A stretch of DNA of 64,000 nt, taken from Hymenobacter translucens (GTDB lineage: Bacteria > Bacteroidota > Bacteroidia > Cytophagales > Hymenobacteraceae). How positions within the stretch are numbered: position 1 is the stretch's first letter; the number at the start of each line of letters is the position of its first letter. This document shows positions 43,425 to 50,396 of this stretch, one piece after another. The position numbers were made by a program, and so were the translations under genes. The stretch spans positions 186,001 through 250,000 of the forward strand of contig NZ_JAJERB010000003.1 in the NCBI RefSeq assembly GCF_020685205.1, given 5' to 3'. The notes under the pieces were generated by a model, which was not told where the DNA came from, did no database searches, and saw nothing but the letters and a program-made list of their open reading frames with translations.

Positions 43425-44516
43425 TTAGGCTTTAGCGAGGTAGAACTGGTGGGCCTCGATGTGCCGGCCGATAACCAAGCCGCTCGGCGTGGTCTTCAGG
43501 GCCTCGGTCGTGTGGTTATAAATGTCCCACAGGCTGCCGTCACCGAAGTTGGTCTGCTCCTTCAGCTCGGCGCGGATGATGCGCAGCTGGGCCTCGCTCA
43601 CGACCTGCTCGGAGTAGAACAGCTCGCCCAGGATTTCGTGAATCAAGCGGGGGTTCACCTCGACCTGCTTCATTTTCTCCGAATCCAGCTGGAGCTTGCG
43701 GTAGTGCTCCTCGAGGCGGTCGGCCGCCTTTCCGAGCATCGTGTTGAGTTCCTGCACAATGTTGCCGTTGTGCATCGCCAGGCTCTTGAAGTCGCCGGCG
43801 AACATCAGGTTCGAGCAGACAATCACGCGGGAGCCGCCCACTACGCCGACCTGCATGGTCTTGTCGTAGCTGTTGCGGAAGCCCAGGCACATATCCTGCT
43901 CCCCGTTGAGGCCCTGTACCGTCAGGTGGCCGAACATCTGCTGGCCGTTCCGATTCTGCGTGTACCGCTCATCCTTCACGGCCAGGCCTCGCTTATCGAG
44001 CTGCTCCTTCACCGACGTGATCAGGTCGAGGTGGCTCAGGGGCGAGTACGTTTTGGTGGTGGCGGGCACGGCCGCGCTCAGGATGATATCGAGGTTGCTC
44101 GGCCCGGTCGGCGCCGGCGTCGAGGTGAGCACGATGCCGGAGGCCGTCACGTCGCCGGCGGGCTGGGGTGCGGGAGCAGGCTCCTGCACTACGACTACCT
44201 GGGCGGCAATGGCGGACGACTCTTCCTCCTCGATGACGAGGGGCAGCACTACCGGGGCCGAGGGCTCGGGCGTGGGCTCCAGCGTGTCGTCGTCGCCCAT
44301 GGTCCCGAGCGTGGCTTCAGCCAGGCAGGCCAGCACGTGCTCGTAGTCTTCGGTGGCGGCCTTTTCCTTGACGGTCTTGCTCAGGAACTGGAGCGGGGTC
44401 TTAGCCGACTTGCCGGCCAGCAGGCGGGCATAGTCGTTGCGGTTGGTGGTTTCGTCGGCTTGGCGGAGTTCCTCGACCAGGTCGGATTTGAAGGCGGTGG
44501 CGCTGTACTGTTTCAT
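43425..44516 (-). CDS. DUF932/DUF945-like phage-plasmid protein
   Basis: 363 residues. An N-terminal helical part (about 1-70) and a long low-complexity Pro/Glu/Val/Ala region (about 75-145) precede the conserved core. The core shows CLGFRNSYDKTMQVGVVGGSRVIVCSNLMFAGDFKSLAMHNGNIV, which matches the DUF932 family found in phages and plasmids, where it is often near recombination genes. Function unestablished. The leader contains the 16-mer TGAGAGGTTGAACTGA. Hairpins flank it on both sides. Confidence 0.78.
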   Translation of the reverse strand: MKQYSATAFKSDLVEELRQADETTNRNDYARLLAGKSAKTPLQFLSKTVKEKAATEDYEHVLACLAEATLGTMGDDDTLEPTPEPSAPVVLPLVIEEEESSAIAAQVVVVQEPAPAPQPAGDVTASGIVLTSTPAPTGPSNLDIILSAAVPATTKTYSPLSHLDLITSVKEQLDKRGLAVKDERYTQNRNGQQMFGHLTVQGLNGEQDMCLGFRNSYDKTMQVGVVGGSRVIVCSNLMFAGDFKSLAMHNGNIVQELNTMLGKAADRLEEHYRKLQLDSEKMKQVEVNPRLIHEILGELFYSEQVVSEAQLRIIRAELKEQTNFGDGSLWDIYNHTTEALKTTPSGLVIGRHIEAHQFYLAKA

Positions 44517-44533
44517 GGGGTTGAGAATGGTTA

Positions 44534-44549
44534 TGAGAGGTTGAACTGA
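44534..44549 (-). promoter_or_regulatory. 16-mer leader motif, copy A
   Basis: TGAGAGGTTGAACTGA, identical to 63033-63048, 18 bases before the ATG at 44516, in an AT-rich gap (44517-44685) with no gene. Confidence 0.5.
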
Positions 44550-44635
44550 TTATATAAAGGTCTTCATATACAGCGAGATACGGAAGGCGGCAAACCTTTA
44601 TTTTCTAATAAAATACTGGCTAAATGGGCACAAAA

Positions 44636-44664
44636 AAGCCCCTCAGCGCAATGCTGAGGGGCTT
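44636..44664 (-). terminator. Terminator of the DUF2158 gene
   Basis: AAGCCCCTCAGC (44636-44647) pairs with GCTGAGGGGCTT (44653-44664), loop GCAAT, and on the minus strand runs into T6. Confidence 0.88.
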
Positions 44665-44685
44665 CTTACACCTATTGCTAGGATA

Positions 44686-44877
44686 CTATTTCCGCAAAGA
44701 AGCAATCTCCGTTGAACTGGCTGAACGAAGTGTTTCTTCGCTAAAGCTTTCCCGAAGCATCACAGCCCCTGTCCACCGTTCACAATAAAGTTCCCCGCTC
44801 ACGGTTTCATGTTTAACTACCCATACAGGGCCTCCGGTCACATGAACTACAAAATCTCCTGCTTTAAATTTTTTCAT
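44686..44877 (-). CDS. DUF2158 (YodC-like) small protein
   Basis: 63 residues from the ATG at 44877. The pattern KKFKAGDFVVHVTGGPVWVVKHE...YCERWTG.....ESFSEETL is that of DUF2158 proteins, small beta-barrel proteins of unknown function common in mobile elements. The gene and its flanks are visibly AT-richer than the neighbours and it has its own terminator, as expected for a late-acquired single-gene insertion (moron). Confidence 0.8.
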   Translation of the reverse strand: MKKFKAGDFVVHVTGGPVWVVKHETVSGELYCERWTGAVMLRESFSEETLRSASSTEIASLRK

Positions 44878-44918
44878 TGTTAAATACATTTAAGTTTAAC
44901 AGGAGCAATGATAGTCAC

Positions 44919-45656
44919 TTAAAAAGGAATTTTTAGGGTCTTTTGAAACTGGTGTTTCCGCTTGGCCAGCACGTTGTCTTTCTTCTTCTGAATCACGTCG
45001 CCGAAGCAGCGGCGCAGCAGCTCGTAGTCGGCCTGCTCGGCATCGAGGTTCCGGAACTCGGCTAAGCCACCCTGCCCGACGAAGGTGTCCTTCTGAATGA
45101 AGGTGAACCGCATATCCTTCCAGATAAGGCGGTGGTGGTAGGCATTCAGGCAGCTAATCCAGTAGTCCTCGTTGCAGATGATTTGCGAGTTGTACCAGAG
45201 CTTCGAGCCCTTGAGCAGCCCGGTCGCGCAGCCGGTCACGTAGCCAGTCAGGCTGATCGGGTTCAGGGCCTTGAACATCGTCGGGTTCGGGTTCGAGCTG
45301 AAGCCCCACAGGTACGCCCCGGCCTGCTTGGCGGCGTAGGCTGTTTCCTGGATAATCGCCATGGCCCGGGCCGGCTCAATGCTCATCTTCTCCCCAGGGG
45401 GCAGGTACATGCGCCGGAAGTCGGTAATGTCGTCATCCAGCTGGAGCATATCCCCGAAGTGATGATACATCCAGTTGCGCTTTGCCGCCAGGCCGACCAC
45501 CGAATCCGGATGCGTGACCAGCTCCGTGCCCGGGTGCGCGCGGCGGTACTCGGCCAGCTGGCTCTCCGGGATGCAGACAATGGCGTCGGGAATAACGTCG
45601 AGCGTCAGGATGCGCCCGGCCCGCTTGTGGCTCGGGATAACTACTTTGACTTGCAT
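44919..45656 (-). CDS. GT-A-type glycosyltransferase (TET-associated glycosyltransferase-like)
   Basis: 245 residues. The start VKVVIPSHKRAGRILTLDVIPDAIVCIPESQ and the DxD-type metal site MLQLDDDITDFRRMY (D74-D76) are those of phage GT-A glycosyltransferases grouped as TET-associated (TAGT). In their described contexts these are predicted to glucosylate oxidised bases in DNA. Later segments are GCATGLLKGSKLW, CNEDYWISCLNAY and a basic C-terminus. No TET/JBP oxygenase is in the window, so the acceptor could also be another modified base or a protein. Its start overlaps the ParB-like gene by 16 bases. Confidence 0.78.
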   Translation of the reverse strand: MQVKVVIPSHKRAGRILTLDVIPDAIVCIPESQLAEYRRAHPGTELVTHPDSVVGLAAKRNWMYHHFGDMLQLDDDITDFRRMYLPPGEKMSIEPARAMAIIQETAYAAKQAGAYLWGFSSNPNPTMFKALNPISLTGYVTGCATGLLKGSKLWYNSQIICNEDYWISCLNAYHHRLIWKDMRFTFIQKDTFVGQGGLAEFRNLDAEQADYELLRRCFGDVIQKKKDNVLAKRKHQFQKTLKIPF

Positions 45657-46279
45657 TTCTCGGCGAAGGCCCGGGCCTCGATTACGTGGGTCTTACCGAC
45701 CTCCCCTGACTTGTAGCTTTGCATCTGCTCGATACCCAGGATCTGCGCCACGTTGTTGGCATCAATGTCATTGCGACACACGATGATGAACGAGCTATAC
45801 TTCTCGCTGAACTCGGCCACGATGGGATACTCCGGCTTCTGCTCCTGCGCATCGATGCCGGCGTCCTTCATCAACTGCTCGAGCGCGGGCAGCTCCAGGC
45901 CCACGTCGGCCAGCACGTCGGCGTAGTCCGAGCGAAGCAGGTCCTCAATCCACTGGCCCTCGTTGATGTTGGAGGCCAGAATGATTTTCTTCCGCTCGTC
46001 CTCGGTCAGCGGGCGGTTGGGCACCATCACCTCAAACTCCTCCTCGGCCCGGCCCAGGCCCATCAGCAGGTTGTGGCGCTTGTTGAAGGTGAGCAGGATG
46101 TTATCGGTGTCGACCGTGGCCGCTTCGAACACACCCAGCTCCTGGAGCTTTATCTCCAGGCGGCGGCGGTTCTCGGTCGTAATCCTGCCGAACGGGTTGT
46201 TTTCAAGCGGAACCAGGTCGGCCAGGCGCCGGCGTTCCGCGTGCCACATCAGCGGCATTAGTTCTGGTGTTGTCTCCAT
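45641..46279 (-). CDS. ParB/sulfiredoxin-fold protein
   Basis: 212 residues. The N-terminal domain has ParB/Srx features: the LADLVPLENNPFGRITTENRRRLEIKLQELGVFEAATVD stretch and FNKRHNLLMGLG in place of the usual G.RR..A. A helical middle (LTEDERKKIILASNINEGQWIEDLL) is typical of phage ParB-like proteins. These proteins recur in phage clusters for DNA base modification and in partition loci. The 16-base overlap with the glycosyltransferase gene argues for a joint function. Confidence 0.82.
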   Translation of the reverse strand: METTPELMPLMWHAERRRLADLVPLENNPFGRITTENRRRLEIKLQELGVFEAATVDTDNILLTFNKRHNLLMGLGRAEEEFEVMVPNRPLTEDERKKIILASNINEGQWIEDLLRSDYADVLADVGLELPALEQLMKDAGIDAQEQKPEYPIVAEFSEKYSSFIIVCRNDIDANNVAQILGIEQMQSYKSGEVGKTHVIEARAFAEKCKSK

Positions 46280-46491
46280 TTCGGATTCGGCTGAGGAAGT
46301 TGCGTTTGGGTGACCCGGTGACGCCGGGCGCGGTCAGCACGCCGCTTGTGCTGGCGGTATTCGCGGCGCTGGCCTGGGCGCTGCGAGTCGGCGGGGCCGG
46401 TGACGGCCGTGGTGCCAAGCACCACGGCCAGGACCAGCAGCAGGGCAAGTAGGGTCCGCCCCACCTGCCTGCGTTGGCGAAGCTCCTGCAT
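46258..46491 (-). CDS. Small basic membrane or exported protein
   Basis: 77 residues. An N-terminal RQRRQVGRTLLALLLVLAVVLGTTAV (signal anchor) is followed by a very Arg/Gln-rich tail. Not a family I recognise. Its ATG overlaps the upstream stop as TAATG and its 3' end overlaps the ParB-like gene by 22 bases. That tight packing is the main reason for calling it real, since the composition alone would be weak evidence. Confidence 0.6.
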   Translation of the reverse strand: MQELRQRRQVGRTLLALLLVLAVVLGTTAVTGPADSQRPGQRREYRQHKRRADRARRHRVTQTQLPQPNPKWRQHQN

Positions 46492-47255
46492 TATGACTGA
46501 GGCAGAGGCTGAACCTTAATGCTCATTTCCAGGTGGGTTTTCTCCACCTCCAGCTTCGCCACGCGCTGCTTCAGTCGCACGTTCTCAGGGTCATCCTTAA
46601 GCTTTTTCTTGGCCTTGCTCAGGCTGGAGCGCACGTTGCCCAGGTCCCGAATCAGCTGGGCCACGTCGACGGCGGGCAGCTGGGGCTCGGCCTCCTCCGA
46701 AGCGGGGGTACCTTCCGCGCCGGCTTCCGGAGCCGGGGCGGCCGCCGGCTGCTCCACCACGAGGCGGCGTTTCTCGGCCAGGGCGTTGTACTGATTCTGA
46801 AGGTCCAGAATCTCCGCTACCCGGCGCTTCTGTTCCTCGGGGTCGGTCAGGTCGGCCAGCGTGTTGCTCAGCTGCACCCGCTGGTTATAGAGGCGCTGCA
46901 TCAGGATGGTGATATCCTCCGTCTGCTGCTGCACCTGCTCAGGCACGTCGACCGGGTCGGGCTCAGGCGGGGCCACCGGCGTGATGAGCGTACCGGTCGG
47001 CAGGTCGTACACGGCTGGCTGCTCGACGGTGCCGACCGCGCCGAGCACCTGCTGGATAGCGGCCACGTCGCTCAGGTTGCCCTCACAACCAGCCTTAATC
47101 AGCTCGTACGTCAGCTTTTCACGGTTGGTATCGGATTCTTTACGGCCCAGGTGGGCTACCAGTGTGCGGTTTTTGGAGTGCTGACGAAGAAGCGAAACGC
47201 CCTCGTGGTAGTCGGCTTCGGGGCCGGCCTGCAGCCAGTTAACAATGTCTTCCAT
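46491..47255 (-). CDS. Coiled-coil phage protein of unknown function
   Basis: 254 residues. A globular N-terminal part (1-75, beginning MEDIVNWLQAGPEADYHEGVSLL) is followed by a Pro/Val spacer and two coiled-coil stretches (about 110-160 and 205-245) separated by an Ala/Glu/Pro-rich linker. No catalytic motif. Leader motif copy 5 lies 60-75 bases upstream. The gene opens the unit that runs through the small membrane protein, ParB-like and glycosyltransferase genes, all overlapping. Confidence 0.65.
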   Translation of the reverse strand: MEDIVNWLQAGPEADYHEGVSLLRQHSKNRTLVAHLGRKESDTNREKLTYELIKAGCEGNLSDVAAIQQVLGAVGTVEQPAVYDLPTGTLITPVAPPEPDPVDVPEQVQQQTEDITILMQRLYNQRVQLSNTLADLTDPEEQKRRVAEILDLQNQYNALAEKRRLVVEQPAAAPAPEAGAEGTPASEEAEPQLPAVDVAQLIRDLGNVRSSLSKAKKKLKDDPENVRLKQRVAKLEVEKTHLEMSIKVQPLPQS

Positions 47256-47314
47256 GCGCGGAAACGGTTTGATTCTGTGAATAGTGAATCAAAACTACCG
47301 GGCCGCATACCCTC

Positions 47315-47329
47315 AAAATAGGACGTAAC
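47315..47329 (-). promoter_or_regulatory. Prophage leader motif, copy 5
   Basis: AAAATAGGACGTAAC; begins at the TAG stop of the upstream gene and lies about 60 bases before the ATG at 47255. It lacks the GGCGC half. Confidence 0.45.
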
Positions 47330-47670
47330 TACTCGTCCTCGTCGCCGTTTCCCTCCCCTTCCTCGTCGTCGTCAAAATCCGGCTCAAACGCATCGAGCAT
47401 GCTGGCATCACGCCGCACGAAGGACACAAACGCCTCGACCGTCTCAATCTTATCGTTCTCCTGCAGGAAGAAATGCGGGTCCCTCAGCGGGTCGATGCCG
47501 GCGCGCAGCTCATAGGCCAACTCCAGGTACTCGCCCAGGGCGCGCATCAGATACTTACCGTTCACGTCGTGACGGCCGAAGGTATCGGACAGGGGCGGTA
47601 GGGAGAGGGACACAGCGCGTCGGCAAGCCAGGGAAATCGCTGCTAAGTCCTGAGCCCACACGTGAGCCAA
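47329..47670 (-). CDS. Small acidic hypothetical phage protein
   Basis: Up to 113 residues, with a helical body (YLMRALGEYLELAYELRAGIDPLRDPHFFLQENDKIETVEAFVSFVRRDASMLDAF) and a strongly acidic tail of about 20 residues. The start is uncertain: the frame opens with TTG at 47670, and the first in-frame ATG would remove 41 residues. Acidic tails are common in phage DNA-mimic or capsid-associated proteins, but nothing more specific is visible. Confidence 0.55.
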   Translation of the reverse strand: MAHVWAQDLAAISLACRRAVSLSLPPLSDTFGRHDVNGKYLMRALGEYLELAYELRAGIDPLRDPHFFLQENDKIETVEAFVSFVRRDASMLDAFEPDFDDDEEGEGNGDEDE

Positions 47671-47773
47671 GAATACGGGTCATGCTCCCGCTCTACTCCC
47701 TGGCCGTTTTTCGACGGCCAAGGCGCACGTGGTGGTAAGAGGTAATCAGGACTTAGCGGGGGCAAGATAGAAA

Positions 47774-47810
47774 CAAAAAAGCCCCGCCTGATTTAGGCGG
47801 GGCTTTTTTG
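47774..47810 (-). terminator. Bidirectional terminator
   Basis: 16-base perfect stem, CAAAAAAGCCCCGCCT (47774-47789) with AGGCGGGGCTTTTTTG (47795-47810), loop GATTT, T6 on both strands. It separates the 47827 gene from the downstream unit. Confidence 0.92.
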
Positions 47811-47826
47811 TTGACGGTGCCGGCGA

Positions 47827-48051
47827 CTAGCTGGCGCGGGCCGTGCGGCTTTTGCTAGTCGACGCGGGCTGGGCCTCCTCATCCGACGAGCTGGTGGCTA
47901 CCGCCGTGGCGGGCACCTTCTCGATGATGTGGGTGCGGCCGTAGAGCTTCTCGGCAATCGTGTCGTCGATTTGGTCGATGGGGTACTCGGTACCCTCGTA
48001 GTCGACGGCGCGAAGGCCCTCAGCGTTCACGATTCGATATTTTTGCAGCAT
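47827..48051 (-). CDS. Small hypothetical phage structural-region protein
   Basis: 74 residues from the ATG at 48051 (LQKYRIVNAEGLRAVDYEGTEYPIDQIDDTIAEKLYGRTHIIEKV), with a Ser/Thr/Ala-rich tail. The compact folded start plus a flexible tail, and the position just after capsid and tail-tube-like genes, resemble small head or neck accessory proteins. No family recognised. It has its own terminator and a leader with the GAGAATCCCAATGG element. Confidence 0.6.
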   Translation of the reverse strand: MLQKYRIVNAEGLRAVDYEGTEYPIDQIDDTIAEKLYGRTHIIEKVPATAVATSSSDEEAQPASTSKSRTARAS

Positions 48052-48093
48052 AAGCAAAGGGATTTGAGGCAGAAACTAGGAGTGCTTGGTGGT

Positions 48094-48107
48094 GAGAATC
48101 CCAATGG
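48094..48107 (-). promoter_or_regulatory. Shared leader 14-mer
   Basis: GAGAATCCCAATGG, same as 41201-41214. Here GTGAACTGAGG follows at once, as if the intervening 30 bases of the 41201 copy were deleted. 43 bases before the ATG at 48051. Confidence 0.45.
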
Positions 48108-48135
48108 GTGAACTGAGGCCAGCGGCCAGCTGAGC

Positions 48136-48819
48136 TTACGCGGCGGCCTTCAGGGGAATAGCAGCGGTGTAGTAGAACGGCACGTGGGTGAAGCCCTCGC
48201 CCGTGAACTTGAAATCCGTGCCATTCTTGTCCGTGCCCTTCTTGCCCGACTTGTAGTCATAGTCAAACTTCACGCCCCGGCGCTTGTCGCCCAGGATGCG
48301 GAGGTTGCCATTGCTGTCGGTGCCGATAACCACGAAGTCGCCGTTGATGGCCGCGTTGATTACCGCGTCGATGGTAGCAATGCCGCGGGGCACGTAGGTG
48401 TTGATTTCGTGCGTAATCGACTGGTTACCCTGGTCACCGCCCGACTTATGGTTCAAGTCGCCGGTATCGGATGCGAACTCCCACTTCACAAAGCCCTCGC
48501 CTGCTTTCGGCACGATGGCCGTCGCGATGGTTACCCCGTCCGCACTGGGCTCGGGGAAGGTCATGATGTCGCGCCGACGGATAACGTGCAGGTCGGTCAG
48601 ACCGCCCGGGTTCGCGCCGCAGTCCTCGGCGACGATGTGGGTGATGGGCAGGCAGACGCCGGCCGTCATGGCGCCGGTCGAGGAAACGACTAGTACGTTG
48701 TACACGTCCATGCCGTGGGGCACGGCGTGGGCCAGGGCCTGCAGCTGGGTGGGCAGGAAGATGGTGGCCAGCATGAGCACGCTCAGCATGAGCAGGCCGA
48801 CCGAAAAGAGCTTTTTCAT
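48136..48819 (-). CDS. Tail-tube-like structural protein with an N-terminal signal-like segment
   Basis: 227 residues from the ATG at 48819. The C-terminal 130 residues are related to the product of 53485-54024. Shared segments include VP.G-type IPK/VPR, (F)VVxxxDxNG, D.xxGKxxTDxNGxxxxFxGE and PFY. Such beta-rich proteins near capsid genes are usually tail tube subunits, so I infer that role. Oddly, the protein starts with MKKLFSVGLLMLSVLMLATI, which looks like a signal peptide and is not expected in a virion protein. A start at an internal Met (GMDVYNVLVV) would remove it. A terminator lies just upstream. Confidence 0.62.
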   Translation of the reverse strand: MKKLFSVGLLMLSVLMLATIFLPTQLQALAHAVPHGMDVYNVLVVSSTGAMTAGVCLPITHIVAEDCGANPGGLTDLHVIRRRDIMTFPEPSADGVTIATAIVPKAGEGFVKWEFASDTGDLNHKSGGDQGNQSITHEINTYVPRGIATIDAVINAAINGDFVVIGTDSNGNLRILGDKRRGVKFDYDYKSGKKGTDKNGTDFKFTGEGFTHVPFYYTAAIPLKAAA

Positions 48820-48856
48820 GATCGAGGGAAGAATTGCGAGAGTCGTTGGAAAAAAT

Positions 48857-48880
48857 CCCGGTGGCCGCATCGCCACCGGG
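48857..48880 (-). terminator. Terminator after the major capsid gene
   Basis: CCCGGTGGC (48857-48865) pairs with GCCACCGGG (48872-48880), loop CGCATC; on the minus strand it is followed by ATTTTTTCC. Confidence 0.8.
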
Positions 48881-48912
48881 TTACTTCATCATTTCAGCAG
48901 CTGGTGGGCCTA

Positions 48913-49914
48913 CTAAGCGTTGTTAGCAGGTTCAGCAGCGGCAGCTGTGCGCAGGGCCTGGCCTTTGGTCAGGGCCAGGTCGTTGCACCATACCATCTCG
49001 CCCAGGGCGAAGTCGGCGCTGGCCTGGAAGTCGAGCATCACGTTCACGTTACGCTTGCTCTTCTCGATGACGAAAGCGTCGAGCTGGTTCAGCTCACCGG
49101 TCAGCCAGGTCAGGTTTTCGCGCTCCGTGATAATCACGCCGTTGGTGCCGGACAGGCCGGGCTCAGCAATCAGCGTGATGTTCGTGCCGTCGAGCACGGT
49201 CTTCTTGAACTCGGTGTAGGTGCCGATGGTACCGAAGGTGGCGCGGTAGTCCAGGTTGTAGTGACGCATCACCGTCGGCTCCACCAGGCAGATCAGGTCC
49301 TCGTTGATTTTATCCGAGGGCACCAGCGAAACCAGACCTTCGAGCTGGTCGATGGCGTTGTTCTGGGTGATGGGGGCACCGGCGAAGATGTTGCCGGCCG
49401 GCACAGCGCCAGCGTCGGAGAGCAGCGGCAGGATGCCGTCGAATACGCGGGCGGCCAACTGGCTGTCCTCGCGGTACACGCCCTGGAAGGCGGCCTTCAG
49501 CTGAAGCTCCTCGCGCACCTTAGCGGCAATGCGCTCCAGGATGAACTGGAAGAACGGGGCGTCATACACGTCGCCGCGGCGGCTCTTGTTGATGCGGCCC
49601 AGGTAGCTCTTCCACATCGCGTTGATGAGCTTCGGGGTCAGCAGGAAGTCGACTTTGCAGTCGCGTACCCGGCCTTCCCGGTTTTTGAAGCCGACCGTGC
49701 CTTTGGGGGTGAAGCTGTCCTTGCCACCGGGCTGGAGCACCTCGCTAATGAACATCTGGGTCAGGTCGACCCGGTCGGTCACGTCGACCAACAGGTTCAT
49801 GTAGTTGAGGAAGCTCATGCCATCGATGAGGGTCTGCGTGAGCAGGGTTTCCGAGTTTTTGTAGGAGTAATCCTTCAAGCGGGCCGGAAGTCCCGAGAAA
49901 TCAACTGCTGTCAT
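48913..49914 (-). CDS. Major capsid protein
   Basis: 333 residues. Called from context and pattern: a protease gene and a scaffold-like gene lie directly upstream in the usual order, and the protein has the length and mixed alpha/beta character of an HK97-fold subunit. Segments include a long N-terminal helix (YSYKNSETLLTQTLIDGMSFL), FLLTPKLINAMWKSYLGRINKS, and IICL-type strands VEPTVMRHYNLDYRATFGTIGTYTEFKKTVLDGTNITLIAE. The C-terminal VNVMLDFQASADFALGEMVWC is typical of capsid subunits. It would form the icosahedral shell. Confidence 0.8.
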   Translation of the reverse strand: MTAVDFSGLPARLKDYSYKNSETLLTQTLIDGMSFLNYMNLLVDVTDRVDLTQMFISEVLQPGGKDSFTPKGTVGFKNREGRVRDCKVDFLLTPKLINAMWKSYLGRINKSRRGDVYDAPFFQFILERIAAKVREELQLKAAFQGVYREDSQLAARVFDGILPLLSDAGAVPAGNIFAGAPITQNNAIDQLEGLVSLVPSDKINEDLICLVEPTVMRHYNLDYRATFGTIGTYTEFKKTVLDGTNITLIAEPGLSGTNGVIITERENLTWLTGELNQLDAFVIEKSKRNVNVMLDFQASADFALGEMVWCNDLALTKGQALRTAAAAEPANNA

Positions 49915-49979
49915 GGTATCTATCCTGGAAAGCGTGAGGGAAAAAATTTACAGTCTGGGTGTTGTCTGGGGCCGTTGGG

Positions 49980-50396
49980 CTACTTCTTGTCGCTGCCGTG
50001 CACGCCCTTGATGCGGGAGATGTGCTTGCTGGCGATGGTTTCGAAGGAGGCACCTTTCTGGGCGGGCTTCGGCTCGTCGTCGTCGTTGAGCTCGTCGTCC
50101 TCCCGCTCGTCCTCAGCCTGGTTGTCCTTTTTCCAGGACTCCAGCGTGGCAACTTTGTCGGTGGCGGTTTTGAGTTCGGCCTGGGTCGTTTTGAGCGAAC
50201 CTTCGGCCGTGGTGGCGCGGGTGGTCATCGTGGCCAGGTCCGCCAGGGCCGTAGCAGCCTTCTGCTCAGCGCCGGTCTTTTCGCGCTCCAGCTCCTCGAT
50301 TTTGTTGTTGGCCTGTTTCAGATTGGCCTCCGTAATGGTGGCGTCGGCCGTGGTGAGCCCCAGCGCGGTGGCTAGGCTTTTGAACTTGAAGTCCAT
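49980..50396 (-). CDS. Putative capsid scaffold protein
   Basis: 138 residues, almost entirely charged helix: IEELEREKTGAEQKAATALADLATMTTRATTAEGSLK. A Glu/Asp-rich stretch (DEREDDELNDDDEPKP) and a basic C-terminus (HISRIKGVHGSDKK) follow, the latter of the kind that binds the capsid shell. Placement between the S49 protease gene (25-base overlap) and the major capsid gene matches phage scaffolds that are cleaved during maturation. Confidence 0.75.
   Translation of the reverse strand: MDFKFKSLATALGLTTADATITEANLKQANNKIEELEREKTGAEQKAATALADLATMTTRATTAEGSLKTTQAELKTATDKVATLESWKKDNQAEDEREDDELNDDDEPKPAQKGASFETIASKHISRIKGVHGSDKK

Noticed and set aside
43411..43438. GTTGGGG, TTAGGGG, TTAGGCT near the end of the DUF932-like gene, which looks like a heptad array
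   Set aside because: Only three or four units, overlapping the coding end, with no complementary arm; too weak to add to the host arrays.
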